Source: Streptomyces sp. NBC_01237
Lineage (GTDB): Bacteria; Actinomycetota; Actinomycetes; Streptomycetales; Streptomycetaceae
NCBI RefSeq assembly: GCF_035917275.1
Contig: NZ_CP108508.1
Span: forward strand, 6,262,001-6,326,000
Direction: 5' to 3'
DNA length: 64,000 bases
The notes beneath the pieces were generated by a model. The model ran no database searches. It saw only the letters and a list, made by a program, of their open reading frames with translations, and was not told where the DNA came from. The stretch's first letter is position 1. The number at the start of each line of letters is the position of its first letter. Made by a program: the position numbers and the translations under genes. Shown in pieces: positions 15,673 through 24,082 of this stretch.

Positions 15673-17745
15673 TCACTCCTCGCCCTGCGCCTGGATCGCC
15701 GTGATGGCCACGGTGTTGACGATGTCCTGCACGAGCGCGCCGCGCGACAGGTCGTTGACCGGCTTGCGCAGCCCCTGGAGCACCGGGCCGACGGCGACCG
15801 CGCCCGCCGAGCGCTGCACGGCCTTGTAGGTGTTGTTGCCGGTGTTCAGGTCCGGGAAGATCAGCACGGTCGCCTGCCCCGCCACCTCGGAGCCGGGCAG
15901 CTTCGTCGCCGCGACGGACGGCTCGACGGCCGCGTCGTACTGGATCGGGCCCTCGACGCTCAGCTCCGGCCGCAACGCCCGCACCCGCTCCGTCGCCTCG
16001 CGCACCTTGTCGACGTCCGCGCCGGAGCCGGAGGTGCCCGTCGAGTACGACAGCATCGCGATCCGCGGCTCCACCCCGAACCGGGCGGCCGTCACCGCGG
16101 ACTGCATGGCGATGTCCGCGAGCTGCTCGGCGTCCGGGTCCGGATTGACCGCGCAGTCGCCGTACACGAGCACCTTGTCGGCCAGGCACATGAAGAAGAC
16201 CGAGGAGACGATCGAGGCGTCCGGCTTGGTCTTGATGATCTCGAAGGCCGGGCGGATCGTCGCCGCGGTCGAGTGCACCGAACCGGAGACCATCCCGTCC
16301 GCCAGGCCCTCCTGGACCATCAGGGTGCCGAAGTAGTTCACGTCGGCGACCACGTCGTAGGCGAGTTCCACCGTCACTCCGCGGTGCGCGCGCAGCTCGG
16401 CGTACCGCTCCGCGAAGTTCTGGCGCAGTTCGGAGGCCTGCGGGTCGATCAGCTGCGTCCCGGCGAGATCGATGCCGAGGTCCGCGGCCTTCTTGCGGAT
16501 CACGTCGACGTCGCCGAGGAGGGTCAGATCGCAGACGTCCCGGCGCAGCAGCACATCGGCGGCGCGCAGCACGCGCTCCTCGGTGCCCTCGGGCAGCACC
16601 ACCCGGCGCCGGTTCGCACGGGCCTGCTCCAGCAGTTCGTGCTCGAACATCATCGGCGTGACCCGGCCGCTGCGGGCCACCGAGATCCGCTCCAGCAGGG
16701 CGCCGGTGTCCACATGGCGCTCGAAGAGGCCGAGCGCGGTCTCCGCCTTGCGGGGCGTCGCCGCGTTCAACTTGCCCTCCAGCGTGAAGAGTTCCGCGGC
16801 GGTGGGGAAGGAGCCGCCGGCCACCGAGACGACCGGGGTGCCCGGTGCGAGCCGGGAGGCCAGGGTGAGTATCTCCTCGCCGGGGCGCTCGTTCAGGGTC
16901 AGCAGCACGCCCGCTATCGGCGGGGTGCCCGCACTGTGCGCGGCCAGTGATCCGACGACCAGATCGGCCCGGTCGCCGGGGGTGACGACGAGGCAGCCCG
17001 GGGTCAGCGCGTTCAGCAGGTTCGGCAGCATCGCGCCGCCGAACACGAAGTGCAGCGCGTCCCTGGCCAGGCCCGCGTCGTCGCCGAGCAGCACCGTGCC
17101 GTCCAGCGCGGCGGTGACCTGGGCGACGGTGGGCGCCGAGAGCGCCGGGTCGTCGGGCAGCACCGAGACGGGGACGGGCAGCCGGGCGGCGAGCCGCTCG
17201 GCGATGATCTCGCGGTCCTCGGACGCCACCCGGTTCACCACCATCGACAGGACGTCGCAGCCGAGCCCGGCGTACGCGCGGTAGGCGTTGCGCGTCTCGG
17301 CCCGCACGGACTCCGCGGTCTGGTCCTTGCCGCCGACCACCGCGATCACCGAGGCGCCGAACTCGTTGGCCAGCCGGGCGTTGAGCGCCAGCTCGTCGGG
17401 GAGCTGGGTGTCGGCGAAGTCGCTGCCGAGCACCAGGACCACCTCGTACTCCCGGGCCACCTGATGGAAGCGCTCGACGAGCCGGGAGACCAGTTCGTCG
17501 GTACCCTGTTCCGCCTGTATCGCCGAGGCCTCGTGATAGTCCAGGCCGTAGACGGTGGCGGGGCTCTGGGAGAGCCGGTAGCGGGCCCGCAGCAGCTCGA
17601 AGAGCCGGTCGGGGCCGTCATGGACCAGCGGCCGGAAGACACCGACCCGGTCCACCTGGCGCGTCAGAAGCTCCATGACTCCCAGGTCGACGACCTGACG
17701 GCCGTCCCCCCGGTCGATCCCCGTCACGTACACGCTGCGCGCCAC
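15673..17745 (-). CDS. pta: Phosphate acetyltransferase (long form)
   Basis: A 690-residue phosphotransacetylase converting acetyl-CoA and phosphate to acetyl phosphate and CoA. It is the three-domain long form: an N-terminal P-loop-like AAA_26 domain (about 1-210, starting ARSVYVTGIDRGDG), a DRTGG regulatory domain (about 210-350, with LTPGCLVVTPGDRADLV), and the catalytic PTA_PTB domain (about 370-690, with RVVLPEGTEERVLRAAD, GLADGMVSGSVHST and ALRPELSVEGPIQYDAA). The GTG at 17745 is chosen because it gives the family N-terminus and has GGGAG upstream; longer readings are low-complexity. It is divergent from pfkA across a 387-base gap and leads the pta-ackA unit. Confidence 0.96.
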   Translation of the reverse strand: MARSVYVTGIDRGDGRQVVDLGVMELLTRQVDRVGVFRPLVHDGPDRLFELLRARYRLSQSPATVYGLDYHEASAIQAEQGTDELVSRLVERFHQVAREYEVVLVLGSDFADTQLPDELALNARLANEFGASVIAVVGGKDQTAESVRAETRNAYRAYAGLGCDVLSMVVNRVASEDREIIAERLAARLPVPVSVLPDDPALSAPTVAQVTAALDGTVLLGDDAGLARDALHFVFGGAMLPNLLNALTPGCLVVTPGDRADLVVGSLAAHSAGTPPIAGVLLTLNERPGEEILTLASRLAPGTPVVSVAGGSFPTAAELFTLEGKLNAATPRKAETALGLFERHVDTGALLERISVARSGRVTPMMFEHELLEQARANRRRVVLPEGTEERVLRAADVLLRRDVCDLTLLGDVDVIRKKAADLGIDLAGTQLIDPQASELRQNFAERYAELRAHRGVTVELAYDVVADVNYFGTLMVQEGLADGMVSGSVHSTAATIRPAFEIIKTKPDASIVSSVFFMCLADKVLVYGDCAVNPDPDAEQLADIAMQSAVTAARFGVEPRIAMLSYSTGTSGSGADVDKVREATERVRALRPELSVEGPIQYDAAVEPSVAATKLPGSEVAGQATVLIFPDLNTGNNTYKAVQRSAGAVAVGPVLQGLRKPVNDLSRGALVQDIVNTVAITAIQAQGEE

Positions 17746-18132
17746 GCGTGCTCTCCCGTCCTGATTGGGTGGATTTGGCTGGCATTGCTTTTTGACGATA
17801 CCCGCGCGGACAGCCGAGCCGCCCGCCGGAGTGACCCATCGCCGAGCCGGGCCGTGTCCGCGGCGTTCCGCCGTGCCCGGGGCCGGCCGAAGGGCAGGTC
17901 CGAGGTCCTTCGCCCGTTGCCCGGGACCGGGACCCACGCCCCCCGACGGCAGGACCTCCGGCCCGCCGCGTCGCGGACCTTCGCCCCCGGTTCTCCCGTT
18001 GTTCTCCCGCCGGACCGGCCGAAAGCGCGAGGTCCGGACCAGGCGTGGGACAATCGTCACGGCTCACGGTACGGGGGATTCTTCGGCTGGCCCCCGAACA
18101 GCGCGGCACTAGCGAGCAGGAGACACAGCACG
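17746..18132. other. Divergent pta/pfkA promoter region
   Basis: A 387-base gap with no credible gene. It must carry the promoters of pta-ackA (leftward) and pfkA (rightward). An AT-richer patch near 17762-17805 lies just upstream of pta, and a GGACAAT-type -10-like element near 18048-18055 lies before pfkA, but neither has a matching -35 that I would assert. A GAGCAGGAGA ribosome-binding site precedes the pfkA ATG. Confidence 0.45.
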
Positions 18133-19158
18133 ATGCGCATCGGAATTCTCACCGCAGGCGGCGACTGCCCTGGCCTGAACGCAGTGATCCGGTCGGTCGT
18201 GCACCGTGCCGTCGTGGGTCACGGCGATGAAGTCATCGGGTTCGAGGACGGCTTCAAGGGCCTGCTCGACGGTCACTTCCGCCCACTGGACCTCAACGCG
18301 GTCAGCGGCATCCTGGCCCGCGGCGGCACGATCCTGGGCTCGGCCCGGCTGGAGCGCGACCGGCTGCGCGAAGCCGCCGAGAACTGCGGCGAGCTGAGCC
18401 GCCGGTACGGCATAGACGCCCTCATCCCGATCGGCGGCGAGGGCACGCTCACCGCCGCCCGGATGCTCTCCGACGCGGGCATGCCGGTCGTCGGCGTACC
18501 GAAGACCATCGACAACGACATCTCCGCCACCGACCGCACTTTCGGTTTCGACACCGCGGTGGGCGTCGCCACCGAGGCCATAGACCGCCTCAAGACCACC
18601 GCCGAATCGCATCAGCGGGTCATGGTCGTCGAGGTGATGGGCCGGCACGCGGGCTGGATCGCGCTGGAGTCCGGGATGGCGGGCGGTGCGCACGGCATCT
18701 GCCTGCCCGAGCGGCCGTTCCAGGTCGACGACCTGGTCAAAATGGTCGAGGAGCGCTTCGCACGCGGCAAGAAGTTCGCCGTCATCTGCGTCGCCGAGGG
18801 CGCGCACCCGGCCGAGGGTTCGATGCCGTACGCCAAGGGCGCGATCGACCAGTACGGCCACGAGCGCTTCCAGGGCATCGGCAACCGCCTGGCCGTCGAG
18901 CTGGAGACCCGGCTCGGCAAGGAGGCCCGACCGGTCATTCTCGGCCATGTCCAGCGCGGCGGCACGCCGACCGCGTACGACCGGGTGCTCGCGACCCGGT
19001 TCGGCTGGAACGCGGTGGAGGCCGCCCACCGCGGTGATTTCGGCCGGATGACCGCCTTGCGCGGAAACGCGATCGTCATGGTGCCGCTCGCGGACGCGGT
19101 CACCCGGCTGAAGACCGTGCCCGACGACCGGATGTACGAGGCCGAGTCGGTGTTCTGA
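18133..19158 (+). CDS. pfkA: 6-phosphofructokinase, mixed-substrate (group III) type
   Basis: A 341-residue phosphofructokinase phosphorylating fructose 6-phosphate at the committed step of glycolysis. N-terminal TAGGDCPGLNAVIR, the GGEGTL loop, VPKTIDNDI, the MGRHAGWIA segment and GHVQRGG are all present. Phosphoryl-donor residues are mixed: the position equivalent to E. coli Gly104 is Gly (ATP type), whereas the position equivalent to Gly124 is Lys (as in pyrophosphate enzymes). This is the hallmark of the actinobacterial group, whose studied S. coelicolor member uses ATP. It is monocistronic and ends in a strong terminator. Divergent from pta, so glycolytic entry and acetate overflow share one regulatory region. 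Confidence 0.95.
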   Translation: MRIGILTAGGDCPGLNAVIRSVVHRAVVGHGDEVIGFEDGFKGLLDGHFRPLDLNAVSGILARGGTILGSARLERDRLREAAENCGELSRRYGIDALIPIGGEGTLTAARMLSDAGMPVVGVPKTIDNDISATDRTFGFDTAVGVATEAIDRLKTTAESHQRVMVVEVMGRHAGWIALESGMAGGAHGICLPERPFQVDDLVKMVEERFARGKKFAVICVAEGAHPAEGSMPYAKGAIDQYGHERFQGIGNRLAVELETRLGKEARPVILGHVQRGGTPTAYDRVLATRFGWNAVEAAHRGDFGRMTALRGNAIVMVPLADAVTRLKTVPDDRMYEAESVF

Positions 19159-19206
19159 CCCGCTCACGGCCCGTTCCCCTCCGCGCCCGGCCCCCGGGCA
19201 GCACCT

Positions 19207-19243
19207 GCGGCCCTGACCGTCCCCCGTGGACGGTCAGGGCCGC
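19207..19243. terminator. Terminator after pfkA, 16-bp perfect stem
   Basis: The arm GCGGCCCTGACCGTCC (19207-19222) pairs perfectly with 19228-19243 around a five-base loop. It lies between pfkA and the convergent XRE regulator gene and could act in both directions. Confidence 0.88.
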
Positions 19244-19368
19244 ATACCGTTCCCCCCTCCGGTATGTGCCGCAATCCACTCCTGAGCCCCGCGTGGAACT
19301 CCTCGCCGCCTCTGTCCCCGCCGGTACGGCGGGCCGCCTCTCCCCGTGACCGCGCCCGCGCCGGCCGC

Positions 19369-20052
19369 CTACACGCCCGCCGTCCGCCAGAAGTGGTCGA
19401 TGATCCGCGACAGGAACGCCCGCCCCGCGTCCCCGGTGGCCCCGGACCGCTCCCCACCGGTGCTGCTCCAGCTCAGCGTCGACACCATCAGCGCCTGGTA
19501 ATCGGCGTGCAGCTGCTCCAGCACGTCCTGGACCAGACGCCGCTCCAGCGGGACGATCCTGGACACCGGGCGCACATACGCCTGCCAGCGCGTCGTGACG
19601 GCACTGTTCAGCAGCTCCGCCAGTTCCTCGTTGCGGCCGGTCACGGTGAGGAACTGCGCGGGCGACAGATTCAGCGCCTCGCGCAGCGCGGCGGACTGCC
19701 GCTCGTTGCCCCGCCAGCGCCCCGACTCCTCCATCCGCAGGTACGAGGACCCGGTCATCCCGAGCTGCCGGGCCAGGTCGTCCACCGTGAGGTTCCGGGT
19801 CATCCGGTGCTCCCGCAACGTGGAAGCCGCCGCCAGCAGTTCGCCCGGCGCGCACCACAGCACCCCGGCGAGTGCCGTGAGCTCCCGTTCGTCCGGTGCG
19901 GCGGCCCCGCGCTCCCAGGCCATCACCGTCTCGGCGCTGATGCGGAGACCGTACTGGGCGGCGAGACCGTAGGCGACATGACCGGGTGCCATCCCCAGAG
20001 CCTCGCGAAGTCGGCGCGCGGCGGGGGCGTGAAACGGCGGGGTGGGGTGCAC
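19369..20052 (-). CDS. XRE-type helix-turn-helix regulator with two HTH repeats
   Basis: A 227-residue DNA-binding protein. Two Cro/C1-type helix-turn-helix units can be read, one at about residues 15-70 (HVAYGLAAQYGLRISAETVMAWERG) and one at about 80-130 (LTVDDLARQLGMTGSSYLRMEESG), followed by an alpha-helical C-terminal half with no known ligand motif. The GTG at 20052 is chosen because it gives the compact family start (VHPTPPFHAPAARRL); longer in-frame extensions pass through sequence unlike the rest. It is not divergent from a gene, and a small dyad TAGGA-N3-TCCTA lies 64 bases upstream. Targets unknown; the adjacent sugar transporter operon ends toward it. Confidence 0.8.
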   Translation of the reverse strand: MHPTPPFHAPAARRLREALGMAPGHVAYGLAAQYGLRISAETVMAWERGAAAPDERELTALAGVLWCAPGELLAAASTLREHRMTRNLTVDDLARQLGMTGSSYLRMEESGRWRGNERQSAALREALNLSPAQFLTVTGRNEELAELLNSAVTTRWQAYVRPVSRIVPLERRLVQDVLEQLHADYQALMVSTLSWSSTGGERSGATGDAGRAFLSRIIDHFWRTAGV

Positions 20053-20115
20053 GGCCCCACCGTAGAAGTCGGAAACGGGCCTGGCTACGGTACGTTCCGC
20101 CCAGAACATGCTTCG

Positions 20116-20128
20116 TAGGAAACTCCTA
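20116..20128. promoter_or_regulatory. Short inverted repeat upstream of the XRE gene
   Basis: TAGGA aac TCCTA, 5-bp arms with a three-base centre, 64 bases upstream of the XRE start. It might be an autoregulatory site; the short arms keep confidence low. Confidence 0.3.
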
Positions 20129-20194
20129 GGACGAACCGGGGCCAATCCGAGGCGGCCGGCGCCCCTGCCGCCCCGTCGCCCTCCGTCGCCCCCC

Positions 20195-21022
20195 TCACCC
20201 CTTCACCGCACCTCCGAGCGCGAATCCGCCGCCCAGCCGGCGCGAGATCAGGATGTACAGCAGCAGTACGGGAGTGGAGTACAGGATCGAGAACGCCGCC
20301 AGCTGCCCGTAGATCACGGAGCCGTAGTTGCCGAAGAACGTGAAGATCGAGACGGACGCGGGCAGCTGCTCGGGGGAGAGCAGCAGCATGAACGGGACGA
20401 AGAAGTTCCCCCACAGCATGATGAAGGTGTAGATCGTCACCACTCCCACGCCCGGTCCCATGATCGGCAGCACCACCCGCAGCAGGGTCTGCGTCATGGA
20501 CGCCCCGTCCGTCCAGGCCGCCTCCTCCAGGACCTTCGGTACGCCGTCCATGAAGTTCTTCATCAGCCATATGGCGAACGGCAGTTGGGAGGTGGCGAGG
20601 AACAGCGCCGTGCCGTGCATCGTGTCGATCAGGTCCACCCGCACGAAGAGCCCGTACACCGGCACCATGATCGCGGTGATCGGCAGACACGTCGTGAACA
20701 GGATCGTCAGCAGGAACGGGCGGTTGAAGCGCGAGCGGTGGCGGGAGAGCGGATACGCGGCGAGTGCCGCGCACACCACCGTCAGCAGGGTCGCACCGCC
20801 GCACAGCAGCAGACTGTTGAGCATCGGGGTGAAGGTGATCTCGTCGGTGAGCACCGCGTCGAAGTTGTCCAGGGTGGGGGACGTCGGCGGACGCACCCGC
20901 AGATTCGCCTCGCTGTCCACCGAGGCGAACAGCAGCCACAGCAGCGGCAGCGCGAACGACGCGGCCACCAGCAGCAGGGCCCCGTCGGCCGCGAGCCGGG
21001 CCCGGGTGCGGCGGGTCGCCAT
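20195..21022 (-). CDS. Sugar ABC transporter permease (MalG-type)
   Basis: A 275-residue inner-membrane permease of the CUT1 carbohydrate ABC importer family. Six membrane segments are visible and the cytoplasmic EAA loop reads EEAAWTDGASMTQTLLRVVLP, where it contacts the ATPase. The ATG at 21022 overlaps the stop of the upstream permease by one base (TGATG), so the pair is translationally coupled. No dedicated ATPase gene follows, so this transporter probably borrows a shared multiple-sugar ATPase (MsiK in Streptomyces). It is the last gene of the three-gene transporter unit. Confidence 0.9.
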   Translation of the reverse strand: MATRRTRARLAADGALLLVAASFALPLLWLLFASVDSEANLRVRPPTSPTLDNFDAVLTDEITFTPMLNSLLLCGGATLLTVVCAALAAYPLSRHRSRFNRPFLLTILFTTCLPITAIMVPVYGLFVRVDLIDTMHGTALFLATSQLPFAIWLMKNFMDGVPKVLEEAAWTDGASMTQTLLRVVLPIMGPGVGVVTIYTFIMLWGNFFVPFMLLLSPEQLPASVSIFTFFGNYGSVIYGQLAAFSILYSTPVLLLYILISRRLGGGFALGGAVKG

Positions 21023-21939
21023 CACACCTCCACCTTCATCAGCCGCAGGTAGACCACCGAGAACAGCGCCCCGACCAGGAGCAGCAGCAGCGCCACCGCC
21101 GTCCCGTAGCCGATCAGGCTGTTGACGAACGCCTGGTCGTACATGAACACCGGGAGGGTCTGACTGCGGTTGCCGGGACCGCCCCGGGTCATGGCCCAGA
21201 TCAGCCCGAAGACGGAGAGCGTGGAGAGGGTGTTCAGCATCAGGTTGGTGCCGATGGAACGCCGGATCATCGGCAGCGTGACGTGCCACAGCCTGCGCGG
21301 CCCGCTCGCCCCGTCGACCTCGGCGGCCTCCTTGATGTCCTGCGGGATCTCCGACAGCGCCGCCGAGTAGATCAGCATCGAGAACGCCGTACCGCGCCAC
21401 ACGTTCGCGAACGACACCGCGAGGATGGGCAGCGTGAACAGCCAGTTCTGGGACGGCAGATGGAGCCAGTCCAGGATCACGTTCAGCGTGCCCTCGCGGC
21501 GGAAGAACGCGTACAGCAGGAAGGCCGCCACGATCTCCGGCAGTACCCAGGACGTGATGACGACCGCTCCCGCCACCGTACGGACCGGGCGGGACGCGGC
21601 CCGCATCAGTCCGGCCAGCGCCAGGCCCAGCGTGTTCTGGCCGACGATCGAGGACAGGAAGGTGAAGACGAGGGTCAGGACGACGGCGTTGCGGAAGTCG
21701 TCGTCGCCGAAGGCCCGGCGGAAGTTGTCGAGGCCGACGAAGGACGAGCCGGACGCCCCGGTGAGCTGGGTGTCGGTGAACGCGATCCAGACGCAGTAGC
21801 CGATGGGCCCGGCGAGGAAGAGCACCAGCAGCACGACGGCGGGGGTCACCGGCAGCCAGCGGGCCACCCGCGCCCGTCCGCCCCCGGCAGCGCCCCCGTC
21901 CCCGGCGCCCTCCGGAGCCCCGGCCTCCGCGCCGCTCAC
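21022..21939 (-). CDS. Sugar ABC transporter permease (MalF-type)
   Basis: A 305-residue permease of the CUT1 family, with an Ala/Gly-rich cytoplasmic N-terminus, six membrane segments from about residue 30 onward and an EAA loop reading KEAAEVDGASGPRRLWHVTLP. It begins with GTG inside the stop of the binding-protein gene (GTGA, four-base overlap) and ends one base inside the start of the MalG-type gene. The three genes form one operon and one transporter. Confidence 0.9.
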   Translation of the reverse strand: MSGAEAGAPEGAGDGGAAGGGRARVARWLPVTPAVVLLVLFLAGPIGYCVWIAFTDTQLTGASGSSFVGLDNFRRAFGDDDFRNAVVLTLVFTFLSSIVGQNTLGLALAGLMRAASRPVRTVAGAVVITSWVLPEIVAAFLLYAFFRREGTLNVILDWLHLPSQNWLFTLPILAVSFANVWRGTAFSMLIYSAALSEIPQDIKEAAEVDGASGPRRLWHVTLPMIRRSIGTNLMLNTLSTLSVFGLIWAMTRGGPGNRSQTLPVFMYDQAFVNSLIGYGTAVALLLLLVGALFSVVYLRLMKVEV

Positions 21940-23303
21940 CCGCCGACGACCGCGTCGCCGACGATCGTCCTCAGCTGCTCGTCGTACTCCTTCGCCGCCG
22001 ATCCGGGTGAGCCGTCACCCGTCGTCACCTTCTCCATCGCCTCACCGATCGCCGTCGACACCTGCGGATAGACGGGCAGCGCCGGACGGTAGTGCGTGTG
22101 GTCCACGAGTGCCGTGAAGAACTCGATGCCCGGCATGGACCTCAGATACGCCGGGTCCCGCGCCACGTCCTCCCGCACGGCGATCTGCGCGCCCACCACG
22201 TCCCAGGTGGCCGCGTTGCGGGCGGTCTGGAGCGTCTCGATGAACTCCCAGGCCAGATCGGGGTTCTTCGCCTTCTGCGGGATGGCCCAGGCCCAGCCGC
22301 CGGACATCGACACCTTCCCGGGCGCCTGGCCGTGCTGCGTCGGCATCGGGGCCTGCCCGAGCGTCGTCTCCCACTCCGGCCAGGCCCTCGGCCCGCCGTT
22401 GATCCAGTTCTGGCCCATCCAGGAGCCGTCCAGCGAGATCGCGAGCTTCCCCTCGGGGAACAGCTCGGTGGCCACCTTGGTGCCGATGTTCGGGTCCAGC
22501 GCGTCCGAGGGGTCCGGGCCGAGCTTCTCCCCGTACACGCTCTCCACGAAGGCGAGCGCGTCCTTGAATCCCTTGCCGCCCGCCACCCACTTCTTCGCCG
22601 TCGCGTCGTAGAGCGGGTCCGCGCCCGTGCCGTACAGCAGCATCTCGAAGCCCTGCATCACCGCCGCCTCACCGGGACCCTTGCCGGTGTACACGTTCAA
22701 CGGGATGACGCCGGGGACCTTCCTCTTCACCGTGCGCGCCGCGTCCAGGAGCTCGTCCCAGTTCTTCGGCCGCCAGTCGGCCGGCAGACCCGCCTTCGCG
22801 AAGATCTCCTTGTTGAACCAGAGGCCACGGGTGTCGGTGCCGTCGGGGACGCCGTACGTCCTGCCGTCCTCCGCCTTCGCCGCCGTCTTCGCCGAGTCCA
22901 CGAACCGGTCCCAGGTGTCCCACCTCGCCAGATACGGATCCAGCGGACGCAGATACCCGGCCTTGATGTCGGAGTTGATCCGGAACGTGTCCTCGTACAC
23001 CAGGTCCGGGGCCGTCTTCGGCGAGCGCATCATCTGCTGCGCCTTGGTGGCGTAGTCGTTGTCCGGCGCCTGGATCGGCACCAGCTTGACCTTCTTGCCG
23101 GGGTGCTCCTTCTCGAACTGCTCCTTGACGGACTGGAAATGCTTGTCCTTGAAGCGGATCTTGTTGTCCGTGGAGCGGTTGTACGCGACCTTCACGGTGT
23201 CCGGGTCACTGTCGGAACCGGAGGAGCAGGCGGTGAGCGAACCGGCGGCGAGCACGGTGGCTGCGGCGGCGAGGATCAGTGGGGCGGTGGGGCGCACGGG
23301 CAC
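21936..23303 (-). CDS. Sugar ABC transporter substrate-binding lipoprotein
   Basis: A 455-residue extracellular solute-binding protein of family 1 (MalE/UgpB-like). It has a lipoprotein signal with the lipobox LTAC and acylated Cys26. The mature part shows the family pattern including TYGVPDGTDTRGLWFNKEIFAKAGL and LDGSWMGQNW. The annotated GTG at 23303 sits only about two bases after GAGGAGG; the next in-frame GTG at 23297 has better spacing, so the true start may be two codons later. It leads the transporter operon. A palindrome CAAGCGCTTG lies about 75 bases upstream and looks like a LacI-family operator, but no lacI gene is next to it. The sugar is unknown. Confidence 0.9.
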   Translation of the reverse strand: MPVRPTAPLILAAAATVLAAGSLTACSSGSDSDPDTVKVAYNRSTDNKIRFKDKHFQSVKEQFEKEHPGKKVKLVPIQAPDNDYATKAQQMMRSPKTAPDLVYEDTFRINSDIKAGYLRPLDPYLARWDTWDRFVDSAKTAAKAEDGRTYGVPDGTDTRGLWFNKEIFAKAGLPADWRPKNWDELLDAARTVKRKVPGVIPLNVYTGKGPGEAAVMQGFEMLLYGTGADPLYDATAKKWVAGGKGFKDALAFVESVYGEKLGPDPSDALDPNIGTKVATELFPEGKLAISLDGSWMGQNWINGGPRAWPEWETTLGQAPMPTQHGQAPGKVSMSGGWAWAIPQKAKNPDLAWEFIETLQTARNAATWDVVGAQIAVREDVARDPAYLRSMPGIEFFTALVDHTHYRPALPVYPQVSTAIGEAMEKVTTGDGSPGSAAKEYDEQLRTIVGDAVVGG

Positions 23304-23375
23304 GACCTCCTCATGGCCACGAGGGCTGACCGTGACCGTAGGTCCGGCCCGACGAGGAGGTCAATGCCCTTGCGG

Positions 23376-23385
23376 CAAGCGCTTG
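23376..23385. promoter_or_regulatory. CAAGCGCTTG palindrome, candidate LacI-family operator
   Basis: Perfect 10-bp palindrome with the AAGCGCTT core typical of LacI/GalR-family sites, about 75 bases upstream of the sugar-binding lipoprotein gene. Control by a LacI-family repressor encoded elsewhere is inferred. Confidence 0.6.
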
Positions 23386-23407
23386 TTGTGCTCCGGGGCC
23401 CGTGGTG

Positions 23408-24082
23408 TCAGCGGCCGTGCGCCAGCCACCGGTAGTGCAGCTCCGGGCGCCCCACCTGACCGTAGTGCGGACGCCGTGCGGCGCTGCCCACCGTCACCAG
23501 ATGCTCCAGGTAACGGCGCGCGGTGATCCGCGAGATCCCCAGCTCCTCCCCGGCGGCCGCCGCGGTCACCCCGTCCGGGGCCGTCCGCAGCACCCGGGTC
23601 ACCGCCTCCAGCGTCGGACCGCTCAGCCCTTTGGGCAGCGAGGCGGGATGCGCGACGCGCAGTGCGCCCAGGGCCCGGTCCACCTCCTCCTGCCCGCTCG
23701 CCTCACCGGCCGCCGCCCGGAACTCCGCGTACCGCACCAGCCGGTCCCGCAGGGTCGGATACGTGAACGGCTTCAGCACGTACTGCACCACCCCGAGCGA
23801 CACCCCTTCCCGGACCACCGCGAGGTCGCGCGCCGACGTCACGGCGATCACATCGGCCCCGTGACCGGCCGCCCGCAGCGCCCGCAGCAGTTGCAGCCCG
23901 TGCCCGTCGGGCAGATAGAGATCCAGCAGCAGCAGATCCACCGGCGTACGGTCCAGCGCCCGCACCGCCTCCGCCCGCGTGTGCGCCACGGCGGCCACCT
24001 CGAAACCCGGCACCCGGCCCACGTACAGCTGATGGGCGTCGGCGGCCACCGGATCGTCCTCCACCACCAGTACCCGGATCAT
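23408..24082 (-). CDS. DcuR/CitB-type response regulator
   Basis: A 224-residue response regulator for carboxylate sensing. The receiver domain has VVEDDPVAA at the N-terminus, phospho-acceptor Asp in LLLDLYLPD and the conserved Lys in YVLKPFTYPTL. The C-terminal part (about 150-224) is an HTH with TAAAAGEELGISRITARRYLEHL, typical of the CitB/DcuR group. Its ATG at 24082 overlaps the kinase stop as ATGA. The divergent dctA next to the kinase is the likely target. The 104-base gap to the sugar transporter gene downstream suggests a separate unit. Confidence 0.92.
   Translation of the reverse strand: MIRVLVVEDDPVAADAHQLYVGRVPGFEVAAVAHTRAEAVRALDRTPVDLLLLDLYLPDGHGLQLLRALRAAGHGADVIAVTSARDLAVVREGVSLGVVQYVLKPFTYPTLRDRLVRYAEFRAAAGEASGQEEVDRALGALRVAHPASLPKGLSGPTLEAVTRVLRTAPDGVTAAAAGEELGISRITARRYLEHLVTVGSAARRPHYGQVGRPELHYRWLAHGR

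Noticed and set aside
14699..15829. Plus-strand open reading frame opposite ackA and pta
   Set aside because: Shadow of the real minus-strand genes; composition rich in Arg/His/Gln/Val and no family pattern.
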